Origin: Rotaria sordida
Lineage: Eukaryota > Rotifera > Eurotatoria > Philodinida > Philodinidae
Length of the DNA stretch: 64,000 nucleotides
Direction: 5' to 3'
Assembly: GCA_905250125.1 (NCBI GenBank)
Contig: CAJNOL010000275.1
Location: 105,280-169,279 of the forward strand
Shown here: piece by piece, positions 25,701-38,362 of the stretch
Position numbering within the stretch: the stretch's first letter is position 1
Layout: each line of letters begins with the position of its first letter
The notes under the pieces: generated by a model
Seen by the model: only the letters and a program-made list of their open reading frames with translations
Databases searched by the model: none
What the model was told of the DNA's origin: nothing
Program-made: the position numbers and the translations under genes

Positions 25701-26649
25701 ACAAAAAAAGCTGACTGGGAAACAAATGAAAATTATTGTTATGAATATATTATGATTGATGAAGATTATCACAATCGTTTAATGCTTGATATGATGGATT
25801 TAGCAGCATTTGATTTTATTATAGGTAAATTAATTGTTTTCTTTTTTTCGTTAGTTGTGCACAATTCAAAAGTTCAGCAAAAAATTGTAAATATTGTTAT
25901 ATATTTTGATGAGATAAAAAAAAATAAGCTCAGATACTTATCTATGTTTTCGCGAGCGAATTTTTGTTTTTTTACTTTCTCATCTAATATTGAACTTAGA
26001 AAACATAATAGAAATTTTGGTCTATACACCGAAGTTTCTATTATTTTTTTAAGTTCCATATTAGATGAGAAAGAGAAAAAAATTCGATCGAAAAATATAT
26101 TGTAGAAGAAAAAACAGGTAACATGGATCAGTATCTTAGTTCATTTTTTTCTCATCCTGATGTATAATAATATTTACAAGTTTTTTTTCCTTATACAACT
26201 CGATGAGTTCTATCCAATGATAGCAACATTCAAAAAATTTTGAATTGTGCACATCTTATGTTACTTTATCAAAATTAATTTTAGGTAATTTGGATCGTCA
26301 TCATATGATGCGTATTAGTTCATTTGGTAACAATACAAGTTTAATATATGTGGATCATGGTCGAAGTTTCGGTCGATATGATTATGATGATTTATCAATT
26401 TTAACACCTATTCGACATTGTTGTTTTTTTCGTTATACAACATTTAAACGTTTATATCGTGTATATAAGCAAGGTCTTTCAAAATTAGTTTCAAAATCAT
26501 TAAAAAATTTTGAAGGATTACAAATGATTCTTATTGACGAACATCTTACTGCTATTGATCGACGTTTAGAAATAATTTTTGCACATCTTGATGCATGTAT
26601 TAAAATTTATACAGTGAAAGGCGTTATGATTGATGATGGTATTGATTAA
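22709..26649 (+). CDS. FAM20-family secretory-pathway kinase (555 aa)
   Basis: Seven exons: 22709-23307, 24869-24993, 25057-25135, 25200-25292, 25356-25468, 25531-25824, 26285-26649. Phases agree and give 555 codons. The protein starts with a short basic tail and one hydrophobic segment (about residues 10-30), a signal anchor that places it in the Golgi lumen. The kinase core holds [10 protein letters not shown] and [11 protein letters not shown] (disulphide cysteines and the family's GS region), HPYRRSY, then FDFIIGNLDRHH with the catalytic Asp, and VDHGRSFG with the metal-binding Asp, followed by [10 protein letters not shown]. All catalytic motifs are intact. The HCSYYC and GNxDRHH context looks closer to FAM20C (a Ser-x-Glu protein kinase using ATP) than to FAM20B (a xylose kinase), but without an alignment I leave it at family level. 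Introns 1 and 6 are unusually long; intron 6 holds a palindromic element. Convergent with the AlkB-like gene. Confidence 0.9.
23308..24868 (+). other. Intron 1 of the FAM20-type gene (1561 bp)
   Basis: Long AT-rich intron compared with the usual 50-70 bp here. Near 24664-24679 is TATGGAACATCCTGTA, a word that resembles ends of some mariner-type elements; no matching inverted end was found. No open frame of interest. Confidence 0.5.
25856..26253. mobile_element. 398-bp palindromic MITE in FAM20 intron 6
   Basis: Ends TGTGCACAATTCAAAA and its exact inverse. Almost the whole length folds back: further paired blocks are GATGAGATAAAAAAAAATAA with TTCATTTTTTTCTCATC, and TTTCTCATCTAATATTGAAC with the block near 26045-26080. 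No protein. No clear target duplication. It lies wholly between a GT (25825) and an AG (26284), so splicing should remove it. Confidence 0.85.
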
Positions 26650-26955
26650 ATGAAGGTCTTCGAAGTTTTTATCAATTAATAAGAGTAAAAAGAGTGTTTT
26701 TATTGTTGCTGTTGTTGTTGTTGTTTTTATTTTTCTATTCGTTTTTTTTTTAAATTTCTTGTTAAAAGACTTAATTTGTTATTATTGTTGTGAAATTTTT
26801 TTTTTTTTACCAACGAAGAGTTATTTTAAAATAAAGAATAAAAACCAAACGATTTGACAATTAAATTTAAATAAGATCTATTCATAATTTCAATTAAAAT
26901 ATATAAATATAGACAACGAAATAAAATTAACAAAAAAATAAAATGTTCGAAATCT
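26650..26955. other. 306-bp gap between convergent genes
   Basis: Shared 3' UTR space of the FAM20-type and AlkB-like genes, with AATAAA-like words on both strands near 26828-26945 and T-rich runs. Confidence 0.5.
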
Positions 26956-27913
26956 TTATTTTCTTCTTTTATTATTTTGTGAATTAAGAACTTTAAAATT
27001 AAGTGCATTAAATCCACAACCATAATTTAAATTCCAATCAAATTCTGATGATTGTCGATTTTCAGCACTAAATGCATAAACCATATTCATTTCATCATTT
27101 TCACATTCATCAGATGATTTTTCTGTTTGTTCATTGATTTTTTTATATCGTGCACCTTGTCCATACATTTGATATGTACGACGATTTAAAAATGTTGCTA
27201 CTGTTCGTAATGTTAATGATATACGTTCACCATAGAATACAATTTCATCAGGATCTTTTACTGAATTATGTCGTTTATCTGGACGTATTGCATGATACCA
27301 TTCACGATTTGTTTGCCAACCCAAAATAAATAAAGAATTATGTGGTAATTTAAATTCTTGTCGAATTCCATATTGTCGTTTATTTATTAAAGTCATTTTA
27401 CGAGCAGCACCTAAAAACAAATTAGAATGATGAAAATTGAGATTGATTTTTTATTGAAATTTTACCTAAACTATAATTAACAATATATGAACCAAGTAAA
27501 ATATCTAATGTTTTATCGGAATGTTCACCTATATTATCATATCCATTTTTATAATATTGTATTAATGCATGATTTATTTTTTGTTGTAAAATTTCTTCAA
27601 TTCGTTCTTTTATTTTCAATGCTGTTGGTGTCCATGAAACAAGTTCAGGTTGTTCATCAGCTGGATGTCGATATAGTGGTTCATATTCATCACCATCATT
27701 TTCAATAGTTATTGTTCCTTGTATGGAAATTTCACGTGGTACACGTTTACCTCTTTGTCGCATTGTATTCCATTTAACTTCATTATGTAGATTATAAAAT
27801 AAATCATCAGCTATATCTTTTGGAAAAATATCAAGTAATAAAAATGAATCATTTGATCCATATACGGTTGCATTTTGTGCCCACGATGGAATAGAAGATA
27901 TATTCGTTGCCAT
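26956..27913 (-). CDS. AlkB-like 2-oxoglutarate/Fe(II) dioxygenase (300 aa)
   Basis: Two exons, 27913-27466 and 27410-26956, joined in frame to 300 codons. The middle carries the oxygenase core: IQYYKNGYDNIGEHSD gives the iron ligands H-x-D; after the intron, LFILGWQTNREWYHAI gives the distal His; and GERISLTLRTV gives the Arg that binds 2-oxoglutarate. These are the AlkB-family motifs (oxidative demethylation of alkylated nucleic acids, or in some members protein). The N-terminal part (residues 20-110) would form the substrate lid. The C-terminal 60 residues are acidic and without known motif. Overall length and the YGxxR-less substrate loop fit ALKBH2/3-like fungal-type members, but the subfamily is not certain. 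Location probably nuclear or cytoplasmic since no signal peptide is seen. Confidence 0.85.
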
Positions 27914-30753
27914 TTAGAACTTAAAATATTCAAGAGAGAAAAAATATTTAAATTTTTACATATTCTAAAAGTGCTTGAAATTTCCTCTCATCTTATGTAT
28001 TTATATTTTAGTTTGCATTTATTCATTACAAAAATAAAATCGATTGTAATAAATTCATCCTCATTACTCAACTCCAACGAATTTCATTTTGTCATGATCA
28101 TCAAAATTAGTTTTTCATCATTCTAGAATTCTCTTTTAAAAAAGTAAAAGTATATATTCTGATAGAAATTGAAATTCTCTATCACTCTATACATCTACTA
28201 GAGGTCTATGAGACAAACTTTTTCGTGTCCCGAATTTTTTCGAATTGTCTCGTAAAACCTTGTTACTCTCATTGATCGAAAGGAATATAAAAATATTCTT
28301 TTGTCAAAGAAGAACACATACTTTCTATACTACCAATAGACAACTTGTATTCATAAATATACATATATAGCTATTAGACAAACTAACTATATTTTAATTT
28401 ATATAATCGGTAGTACAATACCGACCGAGAAACACGTCTAGGTATAGATGAAATTAATAATTTGTTACTCATCAAATGAAATATTGAAACATTAATGAAA
28501 ATTTATTTGTCTGCAGTCGAAGTGTAAGAAAAAAAAAAGAGATTAATTTGATGTAAAACTGTAGTTTAAGTACACTCGCACTGGTTGATGCATAGAGTAC
28601 ACTAATTAAACGAAACGATATGCCTAAATTATAGTAGTAGTGAAACAAATGATAATATTAAAATACTTGTTAGAAATAAGAAGTCTCAAACTTACGACGC
28701 GTTTTGATATATAAAATCCAGAAAATTCTGAACCGTCCCGATTGCTCCATGGGACGGAACAAACGAGATTTTTCGGTATTCGGGATTGTCCTGCAGATCC
28801 CTAATATCTACCTATTGTCTTACATTTATTAATCACAACAAATAAATGCAAAATAATAACTGAAATGTATACAGCGTTTCATGCTGTAGTGATGAAAAAT
28901 TTTTAAAAACTAATTTTGATGGTAGTGACAAAATGAAATATATGGGAAAACTGGTGATGGGAGTATCTTCATTACACTCAATTTATTTCGGTAATACTTA
29001 AAAGTACAGATTAAAACATAAATACAGATATATTTAAAATATAAATTGCAACAATTTTTGTTTGAATCTATGAGTAATTTGAGATTTTTTTTACGATATT
29101 TTTATCAAAAAGAACATATAAAACATGATAGATAAGTATTTAAATATTAATTTCGACGAATTTGATTCAACAGAAATGAACATGAAAATAGATAGTCTAA
29201 ACATTAGAATCAATTCAGACTTACTTATGATGTGATGTTAGTAAAAATGAAATTGACAAACAAAAAATCCGTCGTGTTCTTATTTTTTTTCTTACGATAG
29301 TAAAATGACGGCATTAAACGAGTATGGCGCATACATTGTGCAATATTTCATCACCATGTTACCGTTTTCTACGTATACCATGTTCTTTTTAGTATAATGT
29401 CACCTTGAAAAATTATATATATTAGACGAGTAGGAAGTGATTCAATTTTTCTTTGAAGGATAATTCGTTACGAAAGATCTGTCATTGGTTGGACAAATGT
29501 TTTGTGTCTATGCATTGTATTAGTCAAATATAAACTGTTACGAAAATATATTACTTATCATATATCGATTATATTTGAGATTCGTAGAAATTGTTATGCA
29601 AGAATTTATTTGATTTCTTTATTTATAGTTCAACAATCATGTTTCTATAATCAAATTTCAAATTTTTCATGTTCTAATCGATCAAATGACTTTTAACCAG
29701 ATGCAGTAATATAGAGTTGTTATTTTGAATGACTAATTAAGTAAATATAAAATATACGAAGTATTTTTTTTTTGCTTGACTATCGTAAAAGGTTTAATAT
29801 GAATATAAATATTTTATCATAATCTTTAATCATTTTTTATGATTATGGGCAGAATTTCACTCTTTCAAGTATTGTGAGTTGTGTGTTTTTTTTTTCATTT
29901 TTTGCCTCGTAGTCATACATAGGTTTTCAACTTTGACGCGTATCATTTCGAATTATGATACGGAAAATCCGATTAATAACACAAGAAAGTTCCTAACCAT
30001 TTAGTGCAGATATGAACAAGATAGTTTCGATTCCTCCGGTCTCAGAACCATTTTTTTTCTGAACAGGACTAAGCATTGAATTGTTCATGAAAATTTAAGT
30101 GGTCGATTTTAAAAGAACAATTCTTCCAGTGTCATTTTAGGTTTGTAGGAATTAAATTAAAAACAAAGATGATATATTTCTTGTAATTGATCTAAAGTTT
30201 AGTTCATGATGGAAAACAACAGTTGGGTTGTTTTAATATGTATCCAGCATCTAAATAAGATATCGACAGAGATAACTGATGATGGAATTTCGATATGATA
30301 TTTTGTCTATTCGAATTTCATAAGAAGGTCAAGAATATTAAGTTTTTCTCGAAATTCAATACTTCGAGAAAGAAATATTTATTCTAGTCGAAATTTCAGA
30401 GAACTTAGTTATGGACAAAAAATTCAGCTCAATCCGCATTAGTTAGTTAAGAGCTTTTCCCCCATCAGGAAATGCTTAGTTTCTAACGAAAAGAACGATG
30501 TAGTCAAAAAAAAAGAGGAGAATAAAATTTTTTCTTTTGTTTTAGTAGTAGAGCAGACACTTGTTTATAGAATGTAGCATTGAACTACACTGTTGCTTTT
30601 ACATAAATAACACTATAAATATTTTCTCGAGAGCTCACAATGTAAGATTCTGTACTGTTAACAAAGGGCATTAGACATATTCAAGCCAAGTTAAAGCTCT
30701 CACTAACAAATGTTAACTACGAGCTGCCCATGGCGTGCATCGAGCGAGATAAT
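27914..30753. other. Intergenic with one dispersed repeat
   Basis: No gene recognised. The stretch 28888-28986 recurs in diverged form at 33304-33400. Around 28200-28260 and 28720-28800 are GTCCCGA-containing words that may belong to a decayed element. The rest is AT-rich. Confidence 0.5.
28888..28986. repeat. Dispersed repeat, partner at 33304-33400
   Basis: Shared words in the same order and orientation: TAGTGATGAAAAATTT, AAAAACTAA, GTGACAAAAT / ATGACAAAAT, ATCTTCATT. Non-coding. Confidence 0.65.
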
Positions 30754-31010
30754 GGGTTTTTTAAGTATTTACGGTATATGTAAGTTCGTCGAGTTGCATA
30801 AGGAAAGTGTGTTTCAAATTTAAAAAATAAAAGAATGACAAACAAAATTAATGGAAAATACCCAAGATACTATTATCTTTACATACAAGACAAATAGGCT
30901 AAAACATTCTGACTTATATGAAATCTTTTAAAATTTATTTTCAAGTTTGACATACACTTTTTCTTATGCAACTCAATGAACTTACATATACTGTAAATAC
31001 TTAAAAAAGC
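30754..31010. repeat. Palindrome, arms about 75 bp
   Basis: The left arm reads TTTTTTAAGTATTTACGGTA then TATGTAAGTTCGTCGAGTTG; the right arm (30930-31010) is the reverse complement with a few changes, including GAGTTGCATAAG. The spacer is about 100 bp. Confidence 0.7.
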
Positions 31011-32989
31011 TTGTTAGCACAGCTCCCTTGGAGCTGAAATGTAGAATTCATATGTATCCTTAAACCTTCCTATTCTAATGCATCATATGTAAACTGAAAA
31101 ACTTCGTGTACACTGTAGTTGTTTTCATTCATAATTAATGACAAGGGCGAGACTTTGTTATTCATATGTAAATTTAAAACAGAAAACTTTTTTTTGTTTG
31201 AGAGCGCCCTATTTTTATTTTGCATTGTTACTATTCGCTCATTATCTTTCATTTTTTTAAAATCGTTTTTCATAATACAACATTCTTATTGTTATAATCA
31301 TTGAATTAATTGGCAAATAAATATGTTTGACATATCCATGATATCTACAGAAGATCTTATGCACTATTATCTATGTTAATCAGCTCACAAACAATGATAT
31401 TGATTATCTTTCGAAATTATAACTTGATCAATTTTTTCAAAAACATAGAAAGTCTGACGCCTTTTATTCTTGATTGCTAAGGTCTGTAATGCGAAGGGAT
31501 GGGAGAGCCGCCAAAACTTGAACTTGAAACTTACACTCATTATTTTCTTCGAAAATATATGTGAGTTCCACAAAATAAAACCATATTTTCATTATATAAA
31601 AAGTAAAGAAAAAAAAAACGCGAGTTAAAGATAGTAAAATGATTATAATGAAGGACATCAAATAATTAACTAATCAGTGATAATGAGAAATGTTGTAACA
31701 AATAAAAGTACAATATTGCCTATTGCACAAAAAAATTAATACACATATTTTCTAAATTCATAACTATCTATATTGATCTGAAAATTTACAGAACAAAATA
31801 AAATTATTTGTCTATAATTTATTCGTCTACCTTCTTATTTTAAAATCACTATCGATTTGTAACAAAAATTGTTAGCTGTGTTTCGTTTCATAGAATTTAA
31901 CGGTCAATCTGAAAAATTGTATTTTAAAGGACGAGTTTTTACCTCAAGTTAGGAAATCAGAAAAAAGCAAATCTATATTAATATATTTAAAAAACTTTAA
32001 CTGTACCGCGAAGTTAACAAATGAAAATGAAAAATTGTTTTTCTTTTTATCTTCAAATCACCATTTATTTTAGCCGTATACGTAATTCATCAGAGAAGGA
32101 TAGAAAACCAAATAAATTTTTTGTATTTTTCATTTTATTGCGTCATTTTCCTTTATGATATAATTCAAATTCATTTTTGTGTATGCTAGTGTGTAAGTAT
32201 TTTGCTGAATATTCTGCAAAGAAACGAGAATGATTATCACATTGAGTAGTCATATATCTGCTTATGAGTAAATTTTCGAAGAAAAACTCATACGAATACT
32301 CATCAGAGTACACAACGAGTATACATACATATTAAATTTCTCGAGAACTCACATGAGTAATTTGAGTACTCACGCTGAAAAGTCGTACACATTTGATGAA
32401 TATTTTCACTAGGGATAGTTATTCCAAAAGATAGTGTTCTATCAAATGACCTAATATAACATAGATCGCAAGAAATCAGTTTTCGTACAGAGACGGAACT
32501 ATAGGAGTCGCTTGGGACATTGCACCGCCCCTCCCTCCCTCCCTACTTTTGAAAATTTTATCAGCAAAGTCAAAAATATAGTGTTATCAGGAATAATTTG
32601 ATGCTTGATCTATACGAATGAAGACGTTGCGTTCCCTTCCTCTTGCCTCTAGAACCAAGTTACGCCCCTAATTTTTCCAATGTTTATTTTTTTAATTAAA
32701 TTAAATAAAATCAATGATAGTTTTTTATTGAACGATACATTTGATAATTTTTGAGTCAATTTTTAATGTTTAATTGGCATACTGCCTTTATCCAAAACAT
32801 AATATTATGTTATAAAGAGCATACAACATGATAAACATTATAACACAAGAAGAATAACATGAAGGATGAACGGCAAATGTATGACAGAAACAAAAATGTT
32901 GTGACCTATTCATCATAATCTAATATGACGACGTAAATATTTATCGTTCATTGTTCTCGTAGATGGCAGTAAGAAAATGCACACATATA
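31011..32989. other. Intergenic, nothing certain
   Basis: AT-rich. The stretch near 31390-31500 (TATTGATTATCTTTCGAAAT, CTGACGCCTTTTATTCTTGA) recurs in diverged form at about 34705-34960, so it is part of a dispersed repeat. A (CCCT)-rich run lies at 32528-32543. Confidence 0.5.
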
Positions 32990-33556
32990 CCCCTCGAAAG
33001 CAAAAGCTAACCACTATATTTGACCTCTTTTTATACTCGAAAATGACCTATTGGGAAAAGTAATTATGCCATTCGATAGTAATACAATTACTTTTATAAA
33101 AGCTTAATTTCTATGATAGAAATAATAATTCGAAAATACTAAGAAAATAGAGAATTTTTGTTTTTGTCAATTAGAAAAATCTTTGTTGTACTCAAATTAT
33201 ATTTCAGAAAATAAAGACAAGAGAATAGGTACATATATAGGATGATAGAGAATTTCAAACTCTATTAGAATATATAATTGCTTTTTTAAAAACATAATTC
33301 TATAGTGATGAAAAATTTAAAAAACTAACTTTGATGATAATGACAAAATCAAGTTTGTGGGAAAGTGGACATGAAGATATCTTCATTCCACTTGATTAAT
33401 TTTTCAAGAGATAAAAGCAAAGTACCATCAAAATACATAGTTTGATAGAGAATTCCAAGAACTATCGAATGGCATAATTACTTTTCCCAATAGGTCGTCT
33501 TCGAGTATAAAAAGAGGTCAAATATAGTGGCTAACGTTTGCTTTCCAGAGGTACAT
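32990..33556. repeat. Inverted duplication of a promoter-like segment
   Basis: The arms 32990-33080 and 33461-33556 are reverse complements over about 90 bp with few differences; both contain TTTGACCTCTTTTTATACTC (or its inverse) and CCTATTGGGAAAAGTAATTA. The right arm ends 35 bp before the ATG of the F-box relic. The spacer contains the dispersed repeat 33304-33400. Confidence 0.8.
33506..33514 (+). promoter_or_regulatory. TATA box of the F-box gene
   Basis: TATAAAAAG lies 85 bp before the ATG at 33591. The same word lies in the left arm on the minus strand, facing away. Confidence 0.5.
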
Positions 33557-33590
33557 ATAAATTGAAACAAATAGACAATATCAGTCAAAT

Positions 33591-34432
33591 ATGAACATTT
33601 CAAATAACAAACATATGAATATACTCAATTTGCCCGATGAAATATTACTCATCATTATCAATAAATTGAAGAGGGTTAATGTATTCTGTTCATTTGTGGA
33701 TGTCAATGAACGTTTCGATCGATTAGTATTTGATCTTCTTTATACTCATCATCTTGATATGAGTATCAGCTCATCATTTGATCGTATCTCCTCAATAGAC
33801 AATCAGGTTCTTTCAAGAATCTATAAAAAAGTTTTACCTAGAATTCATGATCAAGTGAATAAACTCACTGTTGAACCACAGTTAATAAAACATATTCTTT
33901 ATACTGCCAAATATCCTCAACTTTATTCGTTGTCACTTATCAAATTTCAAGACGATATGCTTTTTCAATATTTAACAGGTATATATTGTTTAACTTTGTT
34001 CGTGTAAATTAACCAAAAATAATAAAATGATTAAAATGTAAAGTATTAATTATTATTTTGTTAAATTCAAGATGATTCAATTCTTCATGATCTTCCTATT
34101 CAACAAATTACATATCTTAAAAATCAATATTGAGAACGAGACAACAATAGAATTTTCTAAAACTCGATCAAATATTTTTAAATCGATTATGTCTTCATGT
34201 AAACAATTAATCGAATTGAATTTTTGTTGTTTCTTTTTCTCATCGAAAATTGTCTGTTCGTATTTTTGAGTTATCATCAGCAAGTTGTATGTCTTCAACT
34301 TTAACCAAATTGGAAATTAACGTAGAAAGTTTTGATGATTGCCTTCGTCTTCTTGATGAACGTCTGGATTGTTTATCGATATTATTTGTTAATGTGCAAA
34401 AAAATTTCCTATACATTATCAAACATAGATAA
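33591..34432 (+). pseudogene. F-box protein gene with two frameshifts
   Basis: Exon 1 (33591-33978) encodes an F-box near its start (ILNLPDEILLIIINKLKRVN followed by a CSF..VNERFDRL stretch), the part that would bind Skp1 of an SCF ubiquitin ligase. A GT..AG intron (33979-34071) follows. After it the frame is broken twice: near 34110-34130 at an A-run, and near 34235-34250. The three pieces still carry the leucine-rich pattern of bdelloid-type F-box proteins (SSCKQLIELNF; SSTLTKLEINVESFDD; LDERLDCLSILF). If the genome sequence is right, only a truncated F-box fragment could be made. Sequencing error in homopolymers is the alternative. It lies behind an inverted promoter duplication. Confidence 0.7.
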
Positions 34433-35447
34433 TACGGTCATTACAATTTCGATTATTATATTTTACGAAAAAATAACTCAACTAAATCTATAGACATTCT
34501 TAATTTCTTTTTCTTTATAGGGTGTGGGTAAAACTCTTCTTCACCAACACCCACACCCTCCTTATGAATAAGAGCTGTGCATACTCCCGTATTAGTAGTA
34601 AAAATATCAGACCATTTGGTCAAAATATATCCAAGATATGTATTCAAACCTTTTTTTGTTTTGTTACTTTCTGGACATCCAGTATATCTCGATAAGCTCA
34701 AGAATACTAATATTGATTATTTTTCAAAGTTCTAACTTGATCAGTACACGCTTTTTATTCTGATCATATGGCGACTGTGCCAATTCCATCCCTCGCTACT
34801 TATCGTCATTAACCTGTTCAATATAAATTTTTATCTACGCAAAAATAAAAAATCACACTATTTAGAATATTCACTAATGTATTTTTTGTCGTTGTGAAGA
34901 ACACTTGGAAAGAAATCTGACGCCTGTTTATTCTTGATTATTAGGAGAACGATCTAAGACCCATTATCTTCCTTCCCACCTTTTATGAAGGGATGAACCA
35001 CATTTCATATTGAATAATTTTTCAAGAAATACTTTGATAGCAACACGATTAATTTGCGCAAGAATAAAAACAACTTTTTTATTAGCTGATTTATGTTGTA
35101 AGAACACTTTCATAAAATTAAATCCTTTGATTTATCAAGTTTTATAAAATAAAATGAAAAAAATTTTTTTTTTTGTTTTCTCTAAACTTTGTTAATCTTT
35201 AGTTAAATGATCCTGATCCCAAAACAATAAACAACAAAGTGGAAATATTATAAGAAAACTTATTCTACAAGACAACAAAAAAGAAAAAAACGAAGTTAAT
35301 CAAAAATAAAAACGAAACCTTAATATGAAATAATAGGTTCTTCTTTTTTTTTTTTAATTAGAATGCATAAAAGAACATGAAACAAACAAAAAAGAAAAGA
35401 AAGAAAAAAAAACAATATTAAATAGTTCGTCTTAACTAAAAATAATA
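34433..35447. other. Intergenic
   Basis: Probably further decayed F-box sequence at the left. At 34517-34560 GGGTGTGGGT and ACACCCACACCC form a small inverted pair. The stretch 34705-34960 is a diverged copy of 31390-31500. Confidence 0.45.
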
Positions 35448-36154
35448 TTAATCAATAAGTTTTTTGGCTTTAAAATATCGTCGTAGATAAAGTACTTGCC
35501 AAATAGCTAAACTCATTAAACAACACATTGAAAAAATGGAAAAATAAAGAACTTTATTATTTGTTGATTCATTTGTATCACGCATTTCTTCTTCACGTTG
35601 TTTCATATAAGCAAAATCAGATACAATTGCAGCTGATAAATCTTCTAAACGACTTAATTCAACTTCTAATGGTTTAAGTTTATTTGCTTTAGCTAATGCA
35701 TCATAATCTTTTGTTTCAATACCATGTTTTATTTGAATTGTTACTTCTTTTGTTGTATGTCGTTCTGTTAAATGAGGTTGTTGACCATATGGTAATTTTG
35801 TTTCAAAACATATTTCGAATATATCAAATTCTTCTGTTGTAAATGCAAATTTTCCTTTTGTAGCACCTTCTTTATTATAAAGTGTATGTCCTTTAGTATC
35901 TTTTACCTCAAGATGTGTTGATAAACCTGGAAGATCTGTTATATCATATTCACCAGTAACCATTGTATCCTAAATAAAATAAATGAAATATGAAGTTTTT
36001 CTTTTATTCATTTTGTTTTTTGGAAATAAAAATTTACTTTATGAATTTCTTCTTTTAAACATTTTCTTGTATTATGTGGTAAATGAAAACTGACTGAATT
36101 TATAGATTCAATCAGTAAGAAAAAAATTGTTAAAAAACTAAGAACGAATTGCAT
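35448..36154 (-). CDS. TMED10: p24 cargo receptor TMED10-like (212 aa)
   Basis: Two exons, 36154-36038 and 35969-35448, joined in frame to 212 codons. Residues 1-22 are a signal peptide ([12 protein letters not shown]). The lumenal GOLD domain follows, with the two conserved cysteines (RKCLKEE and FEICFET) expected to form a disulphide. Then comes a coiled-coil stalk (about 125-165, [20 protein letters not shown]), one membrane helix and the short cytoplasmic tail [13 protein letters not shown]. The two aromatic residues and the KK near the end are the COPII and COPI signals of the p24-delta class, which cycles between ER and Golgi and carries GPI-anchored proteins. Length equals the family norm. 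The close tail match is why I use the TMED10 name. Confidence 0.93.
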
Positions 36155-36477
36155 CTTTTTTTTTATCAACTAAATAGATGACAAATTGATACAATTTTGT
36201 GAGATTGATCTGTATATTTGCCAACGTATCAAATCGGTAAAAGGGTATTTCATAGATACACCAATCATAGGAAAGAAATATTAACTAAAATAAATTAAAA
36301 TAATGTATTATGTTTGAAATTCATTATGCTAAGAAGTTTTATTTAAAACTAGTTTTACATAGAATTGAAATATAATTAGAATAGATGACGCTAATAGTTG
36401 AAAGATGAACGATGGAACTTCCTCAGATGTCTCTTTCTAATCTCAATGATTTCTTTTGCTTGTAGATACTACATAAT

Positions 36478-36790
36478 GTTCCTCATAAAAACCCCTAAAG
36501 ATATTAAGATTGGACTAAGCTATTGAATTTTTAATATGTCTATTTTCTAGATTTTGAATTTTGATCTGAAACTTTGCACATAGAGAGAACTCAACTAGAT
36601 TAACTTCCATAAAAAAATTAGAAGTTTTTAAGAAAACTGTTCTAGTTGAGTTCCCTACATGTGCAAAGTTTCAGATCAGAATTCGAAAATATGACTTTTC
36701 CGAAAACTTCGGATCTCTAAAAAATAGACGTATTAAGAACTCGATAGCTCAGTCAAAACTCAAATCCTTTTAGAATTTTTATTAGAACAC
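36478..36790. repeat. Palindrome of a dispersed family
   Basis: Arms of about 120 bp: GATCTGAAACTTTGCACAT on the left is met by ATGTGCAAAGTTTCAGATC on the right, with GAACTCAACTAGA inside both. The outer part (AATCCTTTTAGA.TTTTT) is shared with 37637-37925 and 46222-46493. Non-coding. Confidence 0.8.
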
Positions 36791-38362
36791 TATATAGTAT
36801 CTATAGGCAAAAACCATTAAAATCAGAAGGGGTAGCTGACGAGGTTTCCTCGTAGGTAATGGACAGGCCTTTGTGGGCTTTACTCGTCATATCTGAGAAC
36901 TAGGTATTGTGATGCTGTGGTTGATCTCTCGTACGCCTTTATTTTAGTATGAAATAGCAAAAGTTTTTGGAGAAAATATTTATTTGACTTTTCTTATCTA
37001 GTTTTATTGTTTCTTGGAATAATAAAATATTGTGCTTAGACACGCAGTCAGTTCCGGCGGGAAACTTTGTTTTTTTTTTTGGTAGTAAACGATCGAAAGT
37101 CACTGGAAAAATTCGGAAATTTTTCGACTAGCTCCAATGAAATCTAGTTATTTCTGAAGTTCAGGATCATCGATTCTGGTATGTTTCATGTAACTCAGAA
37201 CTGAATAGCATAGTGAGTTTTCTTGAAATATTATAGTATAAGAATTCTTTTGATATCAACTTTATGAATGTGTTTAATTTTTCCTGCGTGATAGACATAT
37301 GAAAACAGTTTCAGCAAGATTTGCCTATTCAAAATAGGAAGAGCTTTCTGTACAGTGAACAATACGCCTTTAATATTAGCATTGTAAATATTGTTGAAGT
37401 GATTTTCAATCAATAAGATTAGAATAGGTTCCACAGAAGCAATACTTGACAATAAGATGTCAAGATGACTATGACTCTTTCCAATCAGTTCATACATTTG
37501 TTAGCAATGCCACTGATATACTGCATATTATATCAAACGATCTACCAATCGCTGACCAGCATTTTTTTTTATCCAGTTCGAATGTTTCGGAAAATCAAAT
37601 GATGGAATTTCGATCTAAGCTGTGGTCCTTTGTCATAAAAATCGAGTTCACTTGAAAATTCAATAATTCGACGAAGGAACATTCTTTTCAATCAAAATAT
37701 TCTAAGAGTTATTAGACCTATCTATAAACAAAATTTTGGATCGAAATTCCATTATTCGAGCTACGGAAGAATACCTAAAAATAGTTCAAAAATCTAGTAA
37801 ATCGATCATAACTCAGCACCGAAGACCGATTAGAACTAATCCTTTTAGGCGTTTTCTAACTTCACTAAGACCTGCCTATGAGTCCATTATGAGCTCAGAC
37901 AGTGGATATCACTTGGGGTAGTTTCCTCGTAAACATAGAGAGATCGTTTTATTCTATTTATTTTAAAACACATTTCTTTATCACCGATTGTACTTAATCC
38001 TTCAAAAATGCAATAAGGAAGTAGTACATATAATATAGCGAGATGCTATCGACATACAGTCTACGATCGTAAATCATCATCTATCACAAAAATCGAATTT
38101 CATAGCATTTAGTAAATTTTAATTCTAAACAAACAACAATTGGAATATTTTAGTTTTACAAAAATTTTATTAATTCACTACACATATAGAAAGAAATACA
38201 CAACAATGATAAGAATAATTCATACAACTAACTATCAAGTTCTGTATGTATACAAGAAGAAGAAGAAGAAGAAGAAAAGAAAAAAAAACAAAAGAAACAA
38301 AGTTATCATCCTCTTTTAAAAGTTCTTTATAAGATTTTCAATAAATTCATAATAATATATTT
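36791..38362. other. Intergenic with dispersed repeats
   Basis: 37600-37925 resembles the family of 36478-36790 and 46222-46493 (CCTATCTATA..CAAAATT, CGATCATAACTC, CACTAAGAC). 37939-38060 is a diverged copy of 48388-48510. A GAA microsatellite lies at 38259-38275. The right end is the 3' UTR of the innexin gene. Confidence 0.55.

Noticed and set aside
34517-34560. GGGTGTGGGT / ACACCCACACCC as a second telomere remnant
   Set aside because: Only one to two units on each side in inverted orientation; a chance hairpin is as likely.
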